A stretch of 64,000 bases of DNA from Alcaligenaceae bacterium SAGV5 (GTDB lineage: Bacteria; Pseudomonadota; Gammaproteobacteria; Burkholderiales; Burkholderiaceae_B). Under the pieces are notes generated by a model. The model saw only the letters and a program-made list of their open reading frames with translations. It was not told where the DNA came from and ran no database searches. Of the stretch, positions 1 to 8,957 are shown one piece after another. Location: contig SPDP01000001.1 of NCBI GenBank assembly GCA_009360345.1, positions 1,798,001-1,862,000 of the forward strand, in the 5' to 3' direction. The position numbers and the translations under genes are program-made. Each line of letters starts with the position of its first letter. Position 1 is the first letter of the stretch.

Positions 1-1206
1 GTGGATGGCCCGGTCAACCTGGCGCGGCTGATGCAACTGGTGAACGGCATCAACCGGCCGGACTTGAAGTTCCCGCCGTTCCGCGCGGCCATCCCGGCGC
101 CTTTCGACCAGCGCAACCTGACGCCGGACGAGCTTTTCAAGGCCATCGCCGAGCAGGACCGGCTGCTGCATCATCCCTACCAGTCGTTCCAGCCCGTCAT
201 CGATTTCCTGACCGCGGCGGCGGCCGATCCCAGCGTGGTCGCCATCAAGCAGACCATCTATCGGACCGGGGAAGACTCCGAATTGATGCGCCTCCTGCTG
301 GCGGCCGCGCGCTCGGGCAAGGAAGTGACCGTGGTGGTGGAACTGATGGCCCGCTTCGACGAGCAGACCAACATCAACTGGGCCGCGCGCCTGGAAGAGG
401 TGGGCGCGCACGTGGTCTACGGCGTCGTCGGCCACAAGACCCACGCCAAGATGGCCCTGGTGCTGCGCCACGAACGCGGCAGGATCCGCCGCTATGGCCA
501 CCTGGGCACGGGCAATTACCATCCCAGCACGGCGCGCCTGTACACCGACTTCGGCCTGTTCACCGCCGACGCGCGCATGTGCGAGGACATGGAGCAGATC
601 TTCTCGCAATTGACCGGGCTGGGCGCGCGCCGCCACCTCAAGTGCCTGCTGCAGGCGCCGTTCTCGCTGCACGAAACCATGGTGGCGCTGGTTCGCCGCG
701 AGGCGCGGCATGCGCGCGCGGGCAAGCCGGCGCGGATCATGGCCAAGATGAACTCGCTGCTCGAGCCGTCGGTGATCGAGGAACTGTACAAGGCCAGCCG
801 CGCGGGTGTGCGCATCGACCTGGTGGTCCGGGGCGTGTGCACGCTTCGGGCCGGTGTTCCGGGACTGTCGGACAACATCACCGTGCGCTCCATCGTCGGG
901 CGCTTTCTCGAACATTCGCGGGTGTTCTACTTCCTGAACGACGGCCAGGACATGGTCTACCTGGCTTCGGCCGACTGGATGGACCGGAATTTCTTCCGCC
1001 GCGTCGAGGTCGCCTTTCCCATTTTCGATCCGGCCTTGAAGAAGCGGGTGATCGACGAATCCTTCACTTTCGCCCTGCGCGACAACCAACTGGCCTGGCA
1101 GCAGCAGCCCTCGGGGGACTACGTCCGGGTGAAGTCGCGCCGCCGGCCGTTCAACCTCCATGCGCATCTGATGAAGGCGCTGGGCGGATCGGAGCCGGCC
1201 GAGTAA
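1..1206 (+). CDS. ppk1: Polyphosphate kinase 1, C-terminal part (5' end outside window)
   Basis: Catalyses reversible transfer of the ATP gamma-phosphate to polyphosphate. The 401 visible residues correspond to the C-terminal part of the roughly 690-residue family. Signatures seen are HHPYQSF (57-63), QTIYRTG (84-90) and the GHKTHAK segment (144-150), which carries the histidine region that forms the phosphoenzyme. The motifs HLGTGNYH and SADWMDRN follow. Position 1 happens to be an in-frame GTG, but conserved sequence is already running there, so the true start lies upstream. It sits next to pst, which fits a phosphate-metabolism neighbourhood. Identity is secure. Confidence 0.95.
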   Translation: MDGPVNLARLMQLVNGINRPDLKFPPFRAAIPAPFDQRNLTPDELFKAIAEQDRLLHHPYQSFQPVIDFLTAAAADPSVVAIKQTIYRTGEDSELMRLLLAAARSGKEVTVVVELMARFDEQTNINWAARLEEVGAHVVYGVVGHKTHAKMALVLRHERGRIRRYGHLGTGNYHPSTARLYTDFGLFTADARMCEDMEQIFSQLTGLGARRHLKCLLQAPFSLHETMVALVRREARHARAGKPARIMAKMNSLLEPSVIEELYKASRAGVRIDLVVRGVCTLRAGVPGLSDNITVRSIVGRFLEHSRVFYFLNDGQDMVYLASADWMDRNFFRRVEVAFPIFDPALKKRVIDESFTFALRDNQLAWQQQPSGDYVRVKSRRRPFNLHAHLMKALGGSEPAE

Positions 1207-1208
1207 TC

Positions 1209-1757
1209 GCCCGGCCGTACGTGATCCCCGGCGGTGGCAGCAATCCCATCGGTGCCCTGGGCTACGTGGGCTGCGGGCTGGAAATCATGCAACAGGCCTA
1301 CGAGCTGGGCCTGAACGTCGATGCCGTGTTCCATGGCACCGGCAGCGCCGGCACCCAGGCCGGCCTGGTGGCGGCGTTCGAGGGCGCGCAAAGCGGCATT
1401 CCGGTGGAAGGCATCAGCGTCCGCGCCCCGGAGGCGCCGCAGGTGGCCAACGTGCTGAAATTGGCGAACGAGGCGGCGGCGCTGCTGGGCCTGTCGACCC
1501 GCATCGAGGCGCCGGCCGTGCGGGTCGATGATCGCCACGTCGGCGCCGGCTATGGCCAGCCCACGCCCGGCATGATCGAGGCTGTCACATTGCTGGCACG
1601 CAAGGAAGGCATCCTGCTGGACCCGGTCTACTCGGGCAAGGGCATGGCCGGCCTGATTGCCCAGGTGCGCGAGGGCCGATACCGGCCCGGGCAGAGCATC
1701 GTGTTCGTCCATACGGGCGGATCGGCGGCATTGTTCGGATATCGCTCGGTATTCTGA
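1209..1757 (+). pseudogene. D-cysteine desulfhydrase remnant (C-terminal half only)
   Basis: The frame beginning just after the ppk1 stop reads RPYVIPGGGSNPIGALGY, then GTGSAGTQAGL, EGILLDPVYSGKGMAGL and FVHTGGSAALFGY. This is the second half of D-cysteine desulfhydrase (DcyD, PLP-dependent ACC-deaminase family). About 182 codons of a family length near 330 remain. The N-terminal half with the PLP-binding lysine is missing, and no start codon with a ribosome-binding site precedes the conserved part. The open frame continues upstream only as an out-of-frame shadow of ppk1. I read it as a deletion remnant fused to the ppk1 3' end. An undetected function of the half-protein is unlikely. Confidence 0.85.
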
Positions 1758-1867
1758 AGGGACTCCGGGGGGCAACAGGGCGCTGGGACGGTGTCGGCGG
1801 CCCTGATTGAGATGGACATACGTCAAGGGTACGGTTGCATTTCAGTTCCGGGATAGGTCTGTGACTG

Positions 1868-1885
1868 TTGTCATGGTCATGTCAT
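1868..1885 (+). promoter_or_regulatory. Pho box upstream of pstS
   Basis: TTGTCAT-GGTC-ATGTCAT: two seven-base half sites separated by four bases, the arrangement of the PhoB-binding Pho box (consensus CTGTCAT, N4, CTGTCAT). It ends 63 bases before the pstS start. A -10-like TACGTAAT follows at about 1892-1899. This predicts induction of pst under phosphate starvation by PhoB~P. Confidence 0.85.
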
Positions 1886-1948
1886 ATTTGCTACGTAATC
1901 TGTCGCCGTAGTGAGTTTTCCCTCCCACAGAAGCAGAGGAACTGCAAA

Positions 1949-2989
1949 ATGTTCAAACTCGTATTCAAGCAGGTCACGGTAGGCGTTGCGCTGGGCGTTG
2001 CCGCGTTGTCCGCGCATGCCGCCGACATCACCGGTGCCGGCGCCTCGTTCCCCTATCCCATCTACGCCAAGTGGGCCTCCGATTACAAGGCTGCCACCGG
2101 CAACACCGTGAACTACCAGTCCATCGGTTCGGGCGGCGGCCAGAAGCAGATCATCGCCAAGACGGTGGATTTCGGCGCCTCGGATGATCCGATGAGCGGT
2201 GAAGACCTGGCCAAGAACGGCCTGGTCCAGTTTCCGGCCGTGATCGGCGGCATCGTCCCCGTGGTCAACCTGCAAGGCATCCAGCCCGGCCAACTGAAGT
2301 TCACCGGCGCGCTGCTGGCCGACATCTACCTGGGCAAGGTCAAGAAGTGGAACGACGAGGCCATCGCCAAGCTGAACCCCGGCGTGACGCTGCCTGCCGC
2401 CGATATCATCGTCGTCCACCGTTCGGACGGTTCGGGCACGACCTTCGGCTGGACCAACTACCTGTCCAAGGTTTCCGCCGACTGGAAGTCGACCGTGGGT
2501 GAAGGCAAGGCCGTCAAGTGGCCCGCCGGCCAGGGTGGCAAGGGCAACGAAGGCGTGGCCAACTACGTCAAGCAGTTCGCCGGCGCCATCGGCTACGTCG
2601 AGTACGCCTACGCCAAGCAGAACAAGCTGTCGCACGGCCAGGTGCAGAACAAGGACGGCAAGTTCGTCCAGCCTGAAGAGGCCGCTTTCGCCGCCGCCGC
2701 CGCGAACGCCGACTGGAAGAGCGCGCCGGGCATGGGCGTGATCCTGAACAACGAGCCGGGCGAGAAGAGCTGGCCCATCACCAGCGCCACCTTCATCCTG
2801 ATGCACAAGGCTCAGGACAAGCCGACGCAAGGCGCCGAAGTCCTGAAGTTCTTCGACTGGGCCTTCAAGAACGGCAAGAAGTCCGCTTCGGAACTGGACT
2901 ACGTGGCGCTGCCCGAAGCGGTGACGACGCAGATCCGCTCGCTGTGGAAGTCCGACATCAAGGACGCCAGCGGCAAGGCTGTGTACTGA
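1949..2989 (+). CDS. pstS: Phosphate ABC transporter, periplasmic phosphate-binding protein
   Basis: High-affinity phosphate receptor that delivers phosphate to PstCAB. The 346-residue product starts with a signal peptide ending near AHAA. Mature-protein signatures are DITGAGASFPYPIYAKW, the phosphate-binding GSGGGQ and DFGASDDPM loops, and VHRSDGSGTT. The ATG at 1949 was chosen over an in-frame start at 1868 because AGAGGA lies just upstream and the signal peptide begins there. The Pho box at 1868 lies within the longer frame, which also argues against the upstream start. A hairpin separates it from pstC. Confidence 0.97.
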   Translation: MFKLVFKQVTVGVALGVAALSAHAADITGAGASFPYPIYAKWASDYKAATGNTVNYQSIGSGGGQKQIIAKTVDFGASDDPMSGEDLAKNGLVQFPAVIGGIVPVVNLQGIQPGQLKFTGALLADIYLGKVKKWNDEAIAKLNPGVTLPAADIIVVHRSDGSGTTFGWTNYLSKVSADWKSTVGEGKAVKWPAGQGGKGNEGVANYVKQFAGAIGYVEYAYAKQNKLSHGQVQNKDGKFVQPEEAAFAAAAANADWKSAPGMGVILNNEPGEKSWPITSATFILMHKAQDKPTQGAEVLKFFDWAFKNGKKSASELDYVALPEAVTTQIRSLWKSDIKDASGKAVY

Positions 2990-3014
2990 TCCGCCGAGGT
3001 GCCATAGTGCTGTG

Positions 3015-3049
3015 AAACGGGGCCGGGCGGAGTCGTCCGCCCCGTTTTT
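3015..3049 (+). terminator. Hairpin with T-run between pstS and pstC
   Basis: GGGCGGA-gtcg-TCCGCCC is a perfect stem extended by AACGGGG/CCCCGTT pairing, followed by TTTTT. It lies between pstS and pstCAB, so it probably acts as a partial terminator that keeps binding-protein mRNA in excess over the membrane subunits. The structure is seen; the stoichiometry role is inferred. Confidence 0.8.
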
Positions 3050-3099
3050 CGCGTCTCCAGGCCCCTTGGGGCGACCTGTCTCCTTTTCCGGAAACTCCC

Positions 3100-4125
3100 A
3101 TGAGCGCGGTCCTTGATAACATTCCGGGCGAGATTCGAGGAAATTCTTCCTCCGAGCCGACTATTACCGGGAATACGCCCCCGATGAAGAAAAACCGTAA
3201 CGCGGCCATGGACGCGTTGTTCAAGAACCTGACCCGGTTCTTTGCCTTTGCCGTGCTGAGCCTGCTGGCCGCCATCCTGGTGTCGCTGGTCGTGGGCAGC
3301 CAGATCACGCTCGAGAAATACGGCATTTCGTTCCTGTGGTCCTCGGAGTGGGACCCCGTCAACAACGAATATGGCGCGCTGGTGCCCATCGTCGGCACGC
3401 TCGTCACCTCGGCCATCGCGCTCTTGATCGCGGTGCCGGTGTCGTTCGGCATCGCGCTCTTCCTGACCGAACTGTCGCCTACCTGGCTGCGCCGGCCGTT
3501 GGGTACCGCCATCGAAATGCTGGCGGCCATCCCCTCCATCATCTACGGTATGTGGGGCCTGTTCATTTTCGCCCCGCTGTTCAAGCAGTACGTGCAGCCC
3601 CTGCTGATCGCCACGCTGGGCAACATCCCGGGCGCCGGCATCCTGTTCCAGGGCCCGGCCTTCGGCATCGGCGTGTTCACCGCCGGCATCATCCTGGCCG
3701 TGATGATCATTCCCTTCATCACCGCCGTGATGCGCGACGTATTCGAGCTCGTTCCGGCCATGCTGAAGGAGTCGGCCTACGGGCTGGGCGCCACGACCTG
3801 GGAGGTCGTCTACCGCGTGGTGCTGCCGTTCACCAAGGTCGGCGCGGTCGGGGGCATCATGCTGGGACTGGGGCGCGCGCTGGGCGAGACCATGGCTGTC
3901 ACCTTCGTCATCGGCAATGCCTACCGGCTGTCCGGCTCGCTGTTCGCGCCAGGCAACTCGATCGCCTCGTCGCTGGCCAACGAATTCGCCGAGGCCTCCG
4001 ATGATGTCCACCTGTCGGCGCTGATCGAGCTGGGCCTGATCCTTTTCCTCATCACCACCATCGTGCTCGCCTGCTCGAAGCTCTTGCTGCTGCGTCTGGC
4101 GAAGAGCGAAGGCGCCCGGTCCTAA
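3100..4125 (+). CDS. pstC: Phosphate ABC transporter permease PstC
   Basis: Inner-membrane permease subunit that forms the phosphate channel with PstA. It has 341 residues and about six membrane spans. The cytoplasmic coupling loop reads [23 protein letters not shown], and [12 protein letters not shown] and [12 protein letters not shown] are characteristic of PstC. The start at ATG 3100 gives a 28-residue hydrophilic leader. ATG 3184 (MKKNRN) is an alternative that matches the usual N terminus, and neither has a strong ribosome-binding site. pstA follows nine bases after the stop. Confidence 0.95.
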   Translation: MSAVLDNIPGEIRGNSSSEPTITGNTPPMKKNRNAAMDALFKNLTRFFAFAVLSLLAAILVSLVVGSQITLEKYGISFLWSSEWDPVNNEYGALVPIVGTLVTSAIALLIAVPVSFGIALFLTELSPTWLRRPLGTAIEMLAAIPSIIYGMWGLFIFAPLFKQYVQPLLIATLGNIPGAGILFQGPAFGIGVFTAGIILAVMIIPFITAVMRDVFELVPAMLKESAYGLGATTWEVVYRVVLPFTKVGAVGGIMLGLGRALGETMAVTFVIGNAYRLSGSLFAPGNSIASSLANEFAEASDDVHLSALIELGLILFLITTIVLACSKLLLLRLAKSEGARS

Positions 4126-4134
4126 GGAGCCGCG

Positions 4135-4992
4135 ATGTCCGTCATTACCATGCAGAACACCGTCTACCGCCGCCGCCGGGTGACCAACAAGGTCATGCTG
4201 ACCCTGTCGGCGATCGCCCTGGTGTTCGGCCTCTTCTGGCTGTTCTGGATCATCCTGACCCTGCTGTCCAAGGGCGCCGCGGCGATATCGCCCGCGCTGT
4301 TCACGGAGATCACTCCACCTCCCGGCCAGAACGGGGGCCTGCTCAACGCGCTGGTGGGCAGCGTCATGATGGCCGGCATGGGCACGCTGATCGGCACGCC
4401 CATCGGCATCCTGGCCGGCACCTACCTGGCCGAGTACGGCCAGCGCGGGTGGCTGGCGCCGGCCACCCGCTTCATCAACGACGTGCTGCTGTCGGCGCCG
4501 TCCATCGTGATCGGCCTGTTCATCTATACCGTGTTCGTCGCGCGCATCCAGCATTTCTCGGGCTGGGCGGGCACGCTGGCCCTGGCGGTGATCGTGATCC
4601 CGGTCGTGGTCCGCACCACCGACGACATGCTCAAGCTGGTGCCCAACAGCCTGCGCGAAGCCTGCATCGCGCTGGGATGTCCGCACTGGAAGATGATCAC
4701 CATGGTGTGCTATCGCGCCGCGCGTTCGGGCATCGTCACCGGCATCCTGCTGGCGGTGGCCCGCATCGCCGGCGAGACCGCGCCGCTGCTGTTCACCGCG
4801 CTGAACAACCAGTTCCTGTCGTTCAACATGAACGCACCCATGGCCAACCTGCCCGTCACGATCTTCCAGTTCGCGATGAGTCCCTTCGCCGACTGGCAGC
4901 GCCTGGCCTGGGCCGGCGCAACGCTGATCACGCTGCTGGTGCTGGCCATCAACATCATTGCTCGCATCATGTTCCGCAAACAGGCCGCCTGA
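4135..4992 (+). CDS. pstA: Phosphate ABC transporter permease PstA
   Basis: Second permease of the high-affinity phosphate importer, 285 residues, with the expected hydrophobic spans. The binding-protein-dependent transport loop reads [19 protein letters not shown], and [13 protein letters not shown] matches PstA. Its start is preceded by AAGGAG at good spacing. It sits between pstC and pstB in the order pstS-C-A-B. No phoU follows pstB; the next gene is on the opposite strand, so phoU must be elsewhere if present. Confidence 0.96.
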   Translation: MSVITMQNTVYRRRRVTNKVMLTLSAIALVFGLFWLFWIILTLLSKGAAAISPALFTEITPPPGQNGGLLNALVGSVMMAGMGTLIGTPIGILAGTYLAEYGQRGWLAPATRFINDVLLSAPSIVIGLFIYTVFVARIQHFSGWAGTLALAVIVIPVVVRTTDDMLKLVPNSLREACIALGCPHWKMITMVCYRAARSGIVTGILLAVARIAGETAPLLFTALNNQFLSFNMNAPMANLPVTIFQFAMSPFADWQRLAWAGATLITLLVLAINIIARIMFRKQAA

Positions 4993-5013
4993 CGCCGACA
5001 CCCCGGACACGCC

Positions 5014-5790
5014 ATGGAAAATATCGCCAACATTTCGAATCCCAAGCTCGAAGTCAAGAATCTGAACTTCTACTATGGGAAATTCCACGCCCTGCGCAAC
5101 GTCAACATGCAGATCCCCGAGAAGCAGGTCACGGCCTTCATCGGGCCGTCGGGCTGTGGCAAGTCGACGCTGCTGCGCACCTTCAACCGCATGTTCGAGC
5201 TCTATCCCGAGCAGCGCGCGGAAGGCCAGATCAACATGGACGGCGAGAACCTGCTGACCTCGAAGATGGACATCTCGCTGATCCGCGCCAAGGTCGGCAT
5301 GGTGTTCCAGAAACCCACCCCGTTCCCGATGAGCATCTACGACAACATCGCCTTCGGCGTGCGTCTGTTCGAGAACCTGAGCAAGGGCGAGATGGACGAG
5401 CGCGTGGAATGGGCGCTGACCAAGGCCGCGCTGTGGGAAGAAGCCAAGAACAAGCTGCACCAGAGCGGCCACAGCCTGTCGGGCGGGCAGCAGCAGCGCC
5501 TGTGCATCGCGCGCGGCATCGCGATCAAGCCCGAGGTCCTGCTGCTGGACGAACCCTGCTCGGCCCTGGACCCGATCTCCACGGCCAAGATCGAGGAACT
5601 GATCGCCGAACTGAAGAACGACTACACGGTGGTCATCGTCACCCACAACATGCAGCAGGCGGCGCGCTGCTCCGACTACACCGCCTACATGTACCTGGGC
5701 GAGCTGGTCGAGTTCGGCGTGACGGACCAGATCTTCATCAAGCCGACCAAGAAGGCGACGGAAGACTACATCACCGGCCGCTTCGGCTGA
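5014..5790 (+). CDS. pstB: Phosphate ABC transporter ATPase PstB
   Basis: ATPase that powers PstCA. It has 258 residues with Walker [10 protein letters not shown] (44-52), the signature LSGGQ (155-159), Walker B VLLLDEP (175-181) and the PstB-type sequence TRAK-like [18 protein letters not shown]. It ends in the usual TGRFG. It is the last gene of the pst operon and is followed by a large hairpin terminator. Confidence 0.98.
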   Translation: MENIANISNPKLEVKNLNFYYGKFHALRNVNMQIPEKQVTAFIGPSGCGKSTLLRTFNRMFELYPEQRAEGQINMDGENLLTSKMDISLIRAKVGMVFQKPTPFPMSIYDNIAFGVRLFENLSKGEMDERVEWALTKAALWEEAKNKLHQSGHSLSGGQQQRLCIARGIAIKPEVLLLDEPCSALDPISTAKIEELIAELKNDYTVVIVTHNMQQAARCSDYTAYMYLGELVEFGVTDQIFIKPTKKATEDYITGRFG

Positions 5791-5830
5791 GTCTTGCGGC
5801 CACGATAGGCTACATTCGGCAAAGGGAATC

Positions 5831-5892
5831 GGCGCCCGGTACGCGTTTGAACGTCATCTTGCGTTCAAGTGCGCACCGGGCGCCGGGCTTTT
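5831..5892. terminator. Long near-perfect hairpin between convergent pstB and C11-peptidase genes
   Basis: Arms 5831-5853 and 5862-5883 pair over about 23 positions (GGCGCCCGGT and TTGAACG blocks with their complements) with one A-C mismatch and two G-U pairs; the loop is about eight bases. GGGCTTTT follows on the plus strand. It lies between two convergent genes, so a bidirectional terminator is the simplest reading. Confidence 0.75.
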
Positions 5893-5901
5893 GCGCACCG
5901 G

Positions 5902-7845
5902 CTAGTAGACCAGCGTATCCAGGCCGATCCAGCCCCGCACGTCGACGATGCCCAGGCGAGCGTGGGCGCCCGAGGGCAAGCGGTCGCGAGTGCCACGGGA
6001 GATCTGCTGGTTGTGGGTGACCGGCACGAACGGCACCGCCGCGCTGGCCTGCGGTGCGGCCCAGTGGCCGAGATTGTTTTCGTCCTGGGCCAGCCAGAGT
6101 GGCTGCACCGAGGCCTCGTCGGGCAGGCCCTGCGGACGCGCCACGCCCGCGGAATAGTTGTTCCCCAGGGCGTTCAGGAATCCGGTGATGCGCAGCACGC
6201 CGGGTTCGGTCGCGTCCGACACGATCAGCAGACCTCGTTGCAGGCGGCGCGGGTCGTCGTCGGGAAGGTCGTCGTCGGGGGTGTTGTCGCGCAGGGTGAC
6301 GGGGACCAGGAAGTTCTCGGGGGAGTCGATGGCGAAGCGTATGCCATCCGGCAGCGCGGAGAAGTAGACCGGCGTGCCGGAATCGTCCAGCTGGAACCAG
6401 CCCTGCATGAAGGACGTATCGACGAGCCGGTCCACGGTGCTTTCTGTCAGGGGCTTGATGGCGGTGATCCATCCGTCGGCGTTCTGGACCGCGGCGAAAT
6501 CCTGGGCCACGAGCGCGCGATTCACGGCGTTCAGCGGTGCCTGGACCGAGGTCGGCGCCTGCGGGGTGCCGTCGTGCCAATCGATGACGCCCAGGGTGGG
6601 CAGCGGTAGCCGGGTGTTGTCGAGGCCGATGTCGGAGTGCTGCCGGATGAAGCCGCGCTGGGTCGAGGAGACGAAGGACAGCGAGGTGTAGGTCCGCGTG
6701 TCGGCCGCGGTCTCGGCCACGCGCTGCGGCAGGTAGAACGTCAGGCCCGAGAGATTGGAGAAGGCCGCGGTGTGTTGCTGGTGGACCACCGCCTGTTCCA
6801 GGGCCTGCGTCAGCCGCTCCCGCTGTCCGTCGGACAGCTTGAGGCTACCCCAGTCGAACATGCGCAGGTCGACCAGCTCCGTCGGTCCGGGCGACAGCAG
6901 GACGGAGCCGAAAATGAAGGCTCGCGTGCGCGCTTCGGCGATGTCGATCCAGGTTTGCACCGGGTCGGCGGCCAGTTGGCCGTTCAGCGTGGCGGCGATG
7001 TCGGCCAGCGCCGCGCCCACGCCGTCTATCCGGCCGAGGTCGATCAGCGACAGCGTGGCTTCGGCGGCCGGGTCGTCCTTCAACTGCTTGGCGATGAAGG
7101 CATCGACGATGGTGCGCCCAAAGGCCGCGGTGCTGTCGGTGGGGGAGCGGGTCAGGTGCGACAGCAGCGCGGCCCAGTCCTGGCCGGCGCCGGGTTCGAG
7201 TTCCTGCGATCCGATCATGTAGTCGGCGTAGGGGGCCAGCGCCTGGGCGACTTCGACCGAGCCCATCAGGCAGGCGTCGAAGCCGACCAGCGCGAGCTTG
7301 CGCCCGGCGGCCTGCGTGGCGGGGGCGATGGCGCCGCGTATGTCGTCCAGAGACAGGGAGTTGTGGCTGAACGGATCGGATCCTATGCCGCGGTTGGGGC
7401 CGCCGCCGTGGTCCCAAAGGACCAGCATGGTCCGCTCGGCCGGATAGGTTGTCATGCCCCAGGACACGAAGTCCCGCAGGGTCTGGGCGCTGCCCATGTC
7501 CACGGGGCCCAGGTCGTCCAGCACGTCGATCTGCTGGCCGCGCACGCGCTTGCGCTGGACGGTGCGCCAGCCGTCCTTGTCGGCGGCGCCGGTGGCCAGC
7601 ACGACGTTCACGCGGTCGCTGGGCGCGATGCTCTGCATCTCGGCGATGTTGCTCGTGGCCGATCCGTCCTCGCTTTCGAGATTGGTGCCCATCATGTAGA
7701 CGAGCAGGGTGACGTCCGCCCGGGCGGCTGGCTGGCCGCCGGACCCGCCGCAACTGACGACCAGCAGGGCCAGCGCCGCGACGGCGAAGGCCGATCGCAG
7801 GCGGGCCGCGAAGATGCGGAAAACCGGAAAATCGGGGGCGGACAT
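5902..7845 (-). CDS. Clostripain-family (C11) cysteine peptidase, predicted lipoprotein
   Basis: A 647-residue protein with a lipoprotein signal: hydrophobic stretch 19-30 then VVSC, with C32 as the lipidated cysteine. The peptidase C11 core follows: TLLVYMMGTNLES, the catalytic-histidine motif LWDHGGG (H146) and the nucleophile motif GFDACLMGS (C192). Clostripain-type enzymes cleave after basic residues; the substrate here is unknown. AAAGGAT precedes the ATG. The gene is monocistronic between the pst terminator and metR, so the context does not reveal its role. Family assignment is firm, activity is inferred. Confidence 0.85.
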   Translation of the reverse strand: MSAPDFPVFRIFAARLRSAFAVAALALLVVSCGGSGGQPAARADVTLLVYMMGTNLESEDGSATSNIAEMQSIAPSDRVNVVLATGAADKDGWRTVQRKRVRGQQIDVLDDLGPVDMGSAQTLRDFVSWGMTTYPAERTMLVLWDHGGGPNRGIGSDPFSHNSLSLDDIRGAIAPATQAAGRKLALVGFDACLMGSVEVAQALAPYADYMIGSQELEPGAGQDWAALLSHLTRSPTDSTAAFGRTIVDAFIAKQLKDDPAAEATLSLIDLGRIDGVGAALADIAATLNGQLAADPVQTWIDIAEARTRAFIFGSVLLSPGPTELVDLRMFDWGSLKLSDGQRERLTQALEQAVVHQQHTAAFSNLSGLTFYLPQRVAETAADTRTYTSLSFVSSTQRGFIRQHSDIGLDNTRLPLPTLGVIDWHDGTPQAPTSVQAPLNAVNRALVAQDFAAVQNADGWITAIKPLTESTVDRLVDTSFMQGWFQLDDSGTPVYFSALPDGIRFAIDSPENFLVPVTLRDNTPDDDLPDDDPRRLQRGLLIVSDATEPGVLRITGFLNALGNNYSAGVARPQGLPDEASVQPLWLAQDENNLGHWAAPQASAAVPFVPVTHNQQISRGTRDRLPSGAHARLGIVDVRGWIGLDTLVY

Positions 7846-7912
7846 GCGACTATCCTTTTGTCGTTCGTTTCGGAAGCATTTTGTAACACCATCCGAAGCA
7901 ATCGGCGAGGCC

Positions 7913-8821
7913 TCAGCGCCTGGGGCGTGGCGCCTGCGTCATCGATTCCCGCGCATAGGCCACGAACGAGGCCAGGTAGTCGATGCCCGCGTCGGCCTCG
8001 CGCGTGCCCAGGAAAATCTGCTTGGCGATGCCGTCCTTGCCGAGTTTCACGCTGGCCACGGGCATGCGGTCGGCGTATTCCTCGGCCAGCCAGCGCGGCA
8101 GGGCCGCGACCCCGCGGTTGCTGGCGACCATCTGCAGCATGATGTCGGTGGTCTCGATGGTCTTGTGCCGGCGCGGCGCGACGCCGGCCGGGCGCAGGAA
8201 CTGGTTGTAGATGTCCAGGCGGTCGGTCTCGACCGGATAGGTGATCAGCGTCTCGTCCTCCAGTTGCTCGGGCTTCACGTAGCGCAGGGCGGCGAAGGGA
8301 TGGCTTTCGGCCACGACCAGCACCTGTTCGTAGTCGAACACCGGATCGAAACGCAGGCCCGGCCGCTTGAGCGGGTCGGGCGTGACGAGGATGTCGATGT
8401 CGTAGCCGAACAGGGCGCCTATGCCGCCGAACTGGAAGCGCTGCTTGACGTCCACGTCCACATCGGGCCAGCGCGCCAGGTAGGGCGAGACAATCTTGAG
8501 CAGCCACTGGTAGCACGGATGGCATTCCATGCCGATGCGCAGCGTGCCGCGTTCGCCCGCCGCGTATTGCTTCATGCGTGCCTCGGCGTGTTCGAACTGC
8601 GGCAGCAGCCGTTCGGCCAGCGACAGCAGGTACTGGCCGGCCTGGGTCAGCCGCAGGCTGCGGCCTTCGCGGTCCCAGATAGCGGTGCCGAGCTGCTGTT
8701 CGATTTTCTTGACGGTATGGCTGAGAGCGGACTGCGTCAGATGCAGCGCGCCGGCCGCGGCGGTCAGCGATCCCAGGCGGTCGACTTCCCGGATGATGAC
8801 GAGGTGTATGCGTTCGAGCAT
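7913..8821 (-). CDS. metR: LysR-type regulator of methionine biosynthesis
   Basis: A 302-residue LysR regulator. The N-terminal helix-turn-helix (about residues 1-60) reads LGSLTAAAGALHLTQSALSH, and the effector domain contains GMECHPCYQWLLK, a segment characteristic of MetR. It is divergent from metE across a 136-base region carrying a MetR-like inverted repeat. In enterics MetR activates metE with homocysteine as co-effector; the same arrangement here supports the call. Confidence 0.93.
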   Translation of the reverse strand: MLERIHLVIIREVDRLGSLTAAAGALHLTQSALSHTVKKIEQQLGTAIWDREGRSLRLTQAGQYLLSLAERLLPQFEHAEARMKQYAAGERGTLRIGMECHPCYQWLLKIVSPYLARWPDVDVDVKQRFQFGGIGALFGYDIDILVTPDPLKRPGLRFDPVFDYEQVLVVAESHPFAALRYVKPEQLEDETLITYPVETDRLDIYNQFLRPAGVAPRRHKTIETTDIMLQMVASNRGVAALPRWLAEEYADRMPVASVKLGKDGIAKQIFLGTREADAGIDYLASFVAYARESMTQAPRPRR

Positions 8822-8863
8822 GGGGCGGCACCTGGTTGTTAATGAATAAATATAATGGATCGA

Positions 8864-8886
8864 TGAAATAATGCCATTTTATTTCA
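8864..8886. promoter_or_regulatory. MetR-type inverted repeat in the metR-metE intergenic region
   Basis: TGAAATAA, seven bases, TTATTTCA: a perfect eight-base inverted repeat containing the TGAA...TTCA half sites of the MetR consensus. TATCAT at 8901-8906 could be the metE -10, with the repeat covering the -35 position, as expected of an activator site. A TATAAT at 8851-8856 lies on the other side of the repeat. Confidence 0.75.
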
Positions 8887-8957
8887 TTGATGGATGTCCC
8901 TATCATGACTGCCTTCCCGCGTCGTTTCGCGCACTCATTCATCGGATGGCAGGTCTC

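Noticed and set aside
2899..5646. 915-residue open frame antisense to pstC-pstA-pstB
   Set aside because: It has low-complexity Asp/Gly/His/Gln-rich composition with no domain, lies wholly opposite well-supported genes, and is a third-position GC artefact.
8871..8957. Upstream in-frame start of metE
   Set aside because: The added 29 residues are not found in MetE, and this start would place the MetR inverted repeat at the initiation codon.
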